Positions 58,902 through 64,000 of a stretch of DNA of 64,000 bases are shown piece after piece. The position numbers were made by a program, and so were the translations under genes. Source of the DNA: Isoetes taiwanensis (Eukaryota; Streptophyta; Lycopodiopsida; Isoetales; Isoetaceae); the NCBI GenBank assembly GCA_021234155.1, contig JAJEKV010000036.1:10055426-10119425 (forward strand), written 5' to 3'. The notes under the pieces were generated by a model. The model ran no database searches. It had not been told where the DNA came from and was given only the letters and a program-made list of their open reading frames with translations. Position 1 is the first letter of the stretch; each line of letters starts with the position of its first letter.

Positions 58902-59161
58902 TTTTGCTGGGAATCATCTCTATCATAAGATATTATGTCGTTTATTATGTATCAATATTTTTTCCTTTTGTTAAATACACCTTCCTTTTGTTAAATTGCA
59001 AAGAACGCTTAATTTTAATGCAAGGTTTTGTGAAAGCAAGTCCAATGACTGAGAAAAGTTTAGGATTGGTATTTACTGGACCTTGGTTTGGGTATATTAT
59101 ATGTGATTTTTAGGACTAAGAGGGTCATCTCTCTTCAGAATTTCGTCTAAGGATGTACATG
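58902..59161. other. AT-rich stretch, probable Helitron interior
   Basis: No gene seen; it lies directly inside the Helitron end. Confidence 0.35.
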
Positions 59162-60845
59162 GTCTGGATCCAGGTACCCGCTTGCAGACCACCACACAGT
59201 ACCGCACCCATCTGAAGGAGACAAAGGCGCGGTACCTTGCCAGGTACCAGGGGGAGATGTTCGGTCTGTTACTCATCCTCGAACCTTTTGGCGTAGAGTG
59301 CTTCGAAGGCCAGCCCAGCCTACATGGGACATCACACCCGGGCAGTGGGAGCAGTACTTGCAGCAGCTATATGACCCACTAGGGACGCGTACGCCCAACC
59401 CCCACAGGATGGCCCCCCATTGGTTCTCGAGGAGGATGATGTTGTGGAGGGCCTGCAACGGCTGGCTAATGGGAAGGCATCTGACCTCGACGGTATCGCG
59501 TGGCGAAGTTACTCAAATGGGCGGGGGCAGTGCCGATCCTTACTACCCTGTTCAAGCGAGCATTGCGGGGAAGGTTTCCCGACAATGGACCACAAGCGGG
59601 GTTGTCCCCATTCACAAAGGCGGGCAACCCACACCGTCCCGGCCAATTCTGGACGATCATGGTTAGTTCAATATTTGCCAAACTGTTGGGTGACATTCTC
59701 GAAAGGCAAAGGTTGACCCACGGGCGAGGCGGCGGATGTGCAAACCCTCACACAAGCGGGCTTTAGACCCGCCCACTCAACGATTGACCATATCTTTACA
59801 CTGCGGGCTAATCGATTGAAGACGGCCAAAACCATCGGCGGGGACTTGTATTGTTTGCGTTGTGGACTTCGCGAAGGCTTTCGATACGGTCCCGAGGAAA
59901 AGGCGTGGGCTGAAGGCTGCGTCAAACCGGGCTGCCGCTGCCGCGCGAATGCCATATACAGCTGTATGAGAGTTGTTTTGGCGAGGATGCGATCGGCGGG
60001 CCAAGCATTCACCAGTAGTATCGGGGTTCGGCAGGGCTGCCCCATCTCACCAACACTTTTTGGCCTCTACATTGACCAGTTAGAGCCTTGGCTTACTCAG
60101 CATGGGGGGAGATGGCATACAGCTTTTGCACTAGGTCATCCGCCAGCTCATCTATGCGAACGATGTTGACCTTCTGGCCCACACCCCTGCTATGCGCATC
60201 TCATCCGATGCCTTGGACACATTCTCGCCAAGCTACTGCATCATGCGCTGCGTGAATCTGGCCAAGACTAGGGTGGTTCTCATATCCTCTTCACGCCACC
60301 CCACGCCTCTTGCACTCACATATCGAGGACAGCATGTGGAGGTCACGCCCACCTACAAGTACCTAGGGGTGGAGTTCCCCTCCTCGCTCTGTTGGGAGAC
60401 GTCCATCCGCTTGCGGGTGACAGCAGGCTGGAAAGCGCTTTATGCCATGCGTGAAACAACAGTCACCAGCCGAGCTCTATGATTGGGGCCATCAACACAT
60501 CCGTTTGGCGGCCCGGTTGAGCCCGTCCCTTCATGCGGGGTCGAGGTTTGGGGCCCTGGCCGCCTCTTTGGCGACTGGAATGACTTGGAGGCAGTGTGTA
60601 AGGGCATTTTTGGCATGGGCACTTGGGGTGAAACCTTCAGTCCCCTATCGATTCTCGCTGCAGAAATCGGATTCTTGCCGCCACCGGCAGCCCTTGATAG
60701 ACACATCGTCTATTTTCAGAAAGTGGTTAATATGGGTGATGCTCGGCTCCCGCACCTGGCTTATGCTGTGGCAATGGGCCCGCAATGGTGTAGATTGTCA
60801 ACCAAATTGCATATTAGGATAACCATGTCAGCATCAAGTCATAGC
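59162..60845 (+). pseudogene. LINE-C reverse transcriptase remnant
   Basis: Plus-strand pieces in changing frames: LEEDDVVEGLQRLANGKASD, FWTIMVSSIFAKLLGDILER, QAGFRPAHSTIDHIFTLR, SIGVRQGCPISPTLFGLYID, a YA(D/N)DVDLLAHTP-like active site near 60155, TYKYLGVEF and DARLPHLAYAVAMG. This is the usual order of a plant LINE reverse transcriptase and its thumb. Both ends are missing and the frame is broken many times. It may have been carried by the Helitron whose end lies 260 bp to the left. Confidence 0.85.
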
Positions 60846-62320
60846 TAGACAATTGTATTTTGACATGCCCTTACCATGTTGGTATTTCATCTTTGGAATA
60901 TCTTACCCTTAACCAGAACAGATCCATACATACATTTGGGAAGGTCCAGCGAAATATTCTATGTCAGTTTTACAATTCTAAGGTTACTTGCAACTTGGAT
61001 TGTTGGTAATAAAAGTCTATATAGATCATTCAAAGCTTCTCCTTTATGGGCTACGCTAGATCAAAAGCACTCCAGTATCATGGCAATTATGGCATGTCCT
61101 GGGCATGAGTACAATATGTCCTCTACAATTCTCAATTTTATTCTCTAAATGTCTAGAAAAAAACTTTAGTCATGGCATGAGTGTGGTACATTATTGTGCT
61201 CGGTTCCTTTGCTCTTGTAGTGGATAAGGACAATTAGTATTTCTTTATCAAGTCCTGTTTGAGTCTGCACATAGTTCAAGTCTCAACCTGCACAAATTAT
61301 CGAAGTTCAATACATCAGTTGAGGAAAGTAATAAAGTACTTATCAACCCCATTATTACTTCTAGTACATTGCAACAGTGAAGGGAGATTGATATTTTAAC
61401 TGAAGCATAAGAACTCTCCAGTTGTTAGCTTGAGATGTTTTATCAGTGATGCGAAAGTCTGGCCTGCATATACTGACACAACACAATGATTGAACTCTCA
61501 ACTCATTATCACGTGCAATATGTCTGCATGTTCAAATTGTCAATTTAACAGATGCAGGCTCTAAATCCAAGTGTTTGATGCCTCTTGTTATTTGCACTAT
61601 CTACGTGAGGGTTGTGATAAACCTTGCAGGAAATGAATGTGTTATACAAAACTTTTCGAGCATTTTGTTGTGTTTCCTTCAAAATATATCAAGATTTGGA
61701 GGCAGAAATAGTTTAAACCAGAAAAGAATCAACCGGGCAGTGAAAGCCACAGTTCTAGTTACAAAATAAACTTCCCTGTGCAAGTTTGTAGATCATTCAC
61801 AAATTTAAAAAAAGCTAAGTACTAATTTAGAGCTAAGACTTTCCAGTGAAAAGCCTAGAATTAGAGAGAAGGTTTTCGATAAACAGATGTACCTTTATCT
61901 CTTGCTATAAGTTTCATTCCTGCACTATCAGATTCATATGCAGAGTTGCGTCTCATGCTTTCCACCAGCAGATCGATGCATCCATGCATTTGAGTTAAAC
62001 CTTCTTTGAGTTTGAATGGAAACGACAGAAACAGAGCAAATCCAAGGTTGGAATGAGAGCAGATGATGCGCCACAAGATTCTTGCAATGGCGAACAGGAT
62101 AAATCCATCGGTAATGCTGGGTCTTTCGACCTAACCTTTTTTTGGTTAGTGTAGTGTTATTTTATACAACTAAAAATGATCTAGCAAAGTTCTCGGAGGG
62201 ATCATCTAACTCCTGGAGGTATCAAGAGGCTATTATTGCCGCGCCCAAGCAGTACGATGGGCATGAAAAACTATAAATCCAAGGGATAAAAATAATTTAA
62301 AAAAATGAAGGGACAAGATG
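60846..62320. other. Stretch without a recognised gene
   Basis: A minus-strand frame at 61861-62076 (LTQMHGCIDLLVESMRRNSA) is protein-like but unrecognised and may be an exon fragment. Confidence 0.35.
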
Positions 62321-62323
62321 GGG

Positions 62324-62392
62324 CACAGACTATCCTAAAACGGCTTTAGTATCTATCTATAGTAATAAAGGAGTTTTGGGATAATCTGTGCG
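62324..62392. repeat. Inverted repeat with ~19-bp arms
   Basis: GCACAGACTATCCTAAAAC and GTTTTGGGATAATCTGTGC are near-perfect complements. Between them is TCTATCTATAGTAATAAAGG, which resembles the 5' tip of plant Helitrons on the plus strand. Confidence 0.6.
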
Positions 62393-62600
62393 CGACATCT
62401 TGGCCCTCCATTTTTTTATATTTGTTCTAAACCGTTAGATTAGGTCATGGGCAGTTATCAGAAGGGCATAAAAGTATTCTTGTATGAATCAATTGGCTAT
62501 GAAATCTTTTTCTATTGTACTTAGAATACTCTTAGTTGCTTAAATTGTATAAATTTTTGACCTAAAAATAAAAAATTTGGCTCAAAGTCAACCCACTCGG

Positions 62601-63068
62601 GTCGATTCGCGCCAAAGCCCTCTGCGTCGCGAACGCAGACCCCTTTCGCGCGAATAGACCCGAGTCACTTGATTTAGGGCAAAATTGATCCAATTTTTGT
62701 ACTAATAGATGTTAGAATGCTTAGAATTCGTCTAGAAATGCAGTGTAGCACATAATTTTAGTTAAAAACATCAAAATCAAGTCAAAATTGGCCCACTCCA
62801 GTCGATTCGTGCCAAAGCCCTCTGCGTCGCAAACGCAGACCCCTTTCGTGCGAAAGGACCCGAGTCACCCAAATTTGCACTTTTGCTTGTTATTTCAGCA
62901 TGAAATAAGTTGCTACTTAGTCTAGAATCAATCTAGGTATGCATTTTAGTGTCTTATAACCCTTAGAAATGTTTAATTTTAAGCAGAATTAGGCCACTCT
63001 GGTCGATTTGTGCTAAAGCCCTCTGCGTCGCGAATGCAGACCCCTTTCGCGCGAATGGACCCGAGTCG
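62601..63068. repeat. Three ~200-bp tandem units with a conserved 67-bp GC-rich core
   Basis: Cores at 62601-62668, 62801-62868 and 63002-63068 are highly alike; the ~133-bp AT-rich linkers differ. Each core contains the hairpin-like CTGCGTCGCGAACGCAG and TTTCGCGCGAA. Core conservation against diverged linkers suggests selection or gene conversion on the core. Confidence 0.85.
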
Positions 63069-63244
63069 ACCAAGTTTGACCATGATTTGCCCAAATTTGA
63101 CCCAACAAACTGCCATGTAGTGTTTCTTGATTTGTTTTGCTTAGATTTGCACTTCATGGTACCTCATTTAGAGATTCATAGCCTTAGAACAAAGGTCTGT
63201 TCGATCAAGAACTCTTGTGCACGTAAACCTAGGCAACCTCAGCC

Positions 63245-63251
63245 TATATAA
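63245..63251 (+). promoter_or_regulatory. TATA box
   Basis: TATATAA in a GC-balanced context (CAGCCTATATAAGGGGGCC), followed 30 bp on by a CT-rich leader typical of a plant transcription start. Confidence 0.55.
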
Positions 63252-63361
63252 GGGGGCCTCATTTGCCATTTTCTCTTCACCAAACTTGTTCTCACCCCCT
63301 TAGGCGCTTTTCTAGTCCTTTGTCAGTTCTTCTAAGCCATTTGCTATATCTATCTCTGCTC

Positions 63362-64000
63362 AATGGCCCCACAAACTTTGTTCAAGGGTACGACAGTGCC
63401 AACCACATCCATGATTTCCCTGCTGAAGAGGCCTTCCATGTGTTGACCATCTTTTCGACCTTCATGCAACCCTGACTACACTAACATAGTTTGCCAGTAT
63501 GACCAGAAAATTTACCCTGGGAAGTTAGCCTTCCCCCAAGGGGAGGGAAGTGGGTATCTTTGGAGTCGCTGAGCCAAGCCATAGGCAAGGGATCTAGAGT
63601 CAACGGGCAGCTGTGGGACAGGACGAAGGACATGCCTGATTACATGAGTTGTAAGGTTCACAGGCATAGGTATGTTTCGGCGCATGCGGCTCTCTCCTTA
63701 TTCATGCAGTACAGGGCAGGCAACAGGGTGGGAGAGCCTTCGATCCAGCCCTTGGACCTGGCACCACTCAACACAAGAATAGAGCAAGGCCAGATCCATG
63801 AGATCGAGTCCTCAGAGTACGTGTACCATGGCACACATCAGTGGCATTGCAGATCGAGCAGGATTATGAGCAACTAGGGGAAGAAAATCCAGATTGGAAG
63901 AGTAGAGAGGCGGCAAGAATGAAGAGGCACATAGCAAGGCATGATGACGATATTAGGCAGGCCACCGAACCACCAATCGGCATCACAGCTCTATCGCCGA
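63362..64000 (+). other. Protein-like frames at window edge, unrecognised
   Basis: Downstream of the TATA box, protein-like frames appear in different phases: 63263-63475 (NFVQGYDSANHIHDFPAEEA), 63560-63877 (YVSAHAALSLFMQYRAGNRV) and 63801-64000 (IEQDYEQLGEENPDWKSREA, charged, open to the window end). A gene or retroelement gag with frameshifts or introns is possible. No family recognised. Confidence 0.3.

Overview
The window is nuclear DNA of a land plant, very probably a large, repeat-dense genome. It carries spliceosomal introns, a chloroplast-targeted acyl-ACP desaturase, a plant-type ERF factor, Copia, LINE, CACTA and Helitron elements, and long AT-rich stretches between genes. I cannot fix the lineage from this sequence alone; a seedless plant such as a fern would fit the transposon load. 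Most of the 64 kb is transposable-element DNA in different stages of decay, and host genes are few. Left part (1-15.4 kb) is a nested stack. A ~673-bp tandem repeat (1-1267, resuming at 14957) was split by a Copia retrotransposon with identical-length 348-bp LTRs and a 5-bp target duplication. The Copia was itself hit twice: by a 7.8-kb terminal-inverted-repeat element lying exactly between its 5' LTR and primer-binding site (that insert contains a minus-strand LINE, palindrome arrays and gene-like exons), and by a short LINE 3' end inside its RNase H region. At 15.4-17.9 kb, on the minus strand, is a truncated CACTA element whose transposase gene appears to carry a SET (lysine methyltransferase-type) domain between its N-terminal transposase-associated domain and its TNP2 region. 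It abuts a ~0.9-kb foldback. Centre (20-39 kb): a stearoyl-ACP desaturase gene with two coding lesions (22.1-23.6 kb), a decayed LINE (25.2-27.5 kb), a cluster of long palindromes and hairpins (27.5-29.1 kb), an intact ERF gene (31.2-31.7 kb), a TRIM-type mini-retroelement (32.5-33.0 kb) and a decayed coiled-coil gene fragment (34.1-34.6 kb). Right part: a second complete but broken Copia (39.5-44.7 kb) primed by the half-tRNA type of binding site, a Copia remnant, a two-exon 99-residue gene resembling subunit Y of the GPI-anchor GlcNAc transferase (50.1-50.7 kb), LRR-receptor pseudogene pieces (51.8-53.4 kb), and a remarkable intron-free reading frame at 57.7-58.9 kb. That frame ends in a centromeric-histone-H3-like domain lacking the middle of the histone fold and has a very long acidic/glutamine-rich tail. 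A Helitron terminus sits 14 bp after its stop codon, followed by another LINE (59.2-60.8 kb) and three ~200-bp tandem units (62.6-63.07 kb) ahead of a TATA-led reading frame that runs off the window. The two most unusual items are the SET-containing CACTA transposase and the deleted CENH3-like gene. Frames, splice sites and terminal repeats were read directly; family names come from motif recognition and need database confirmation.
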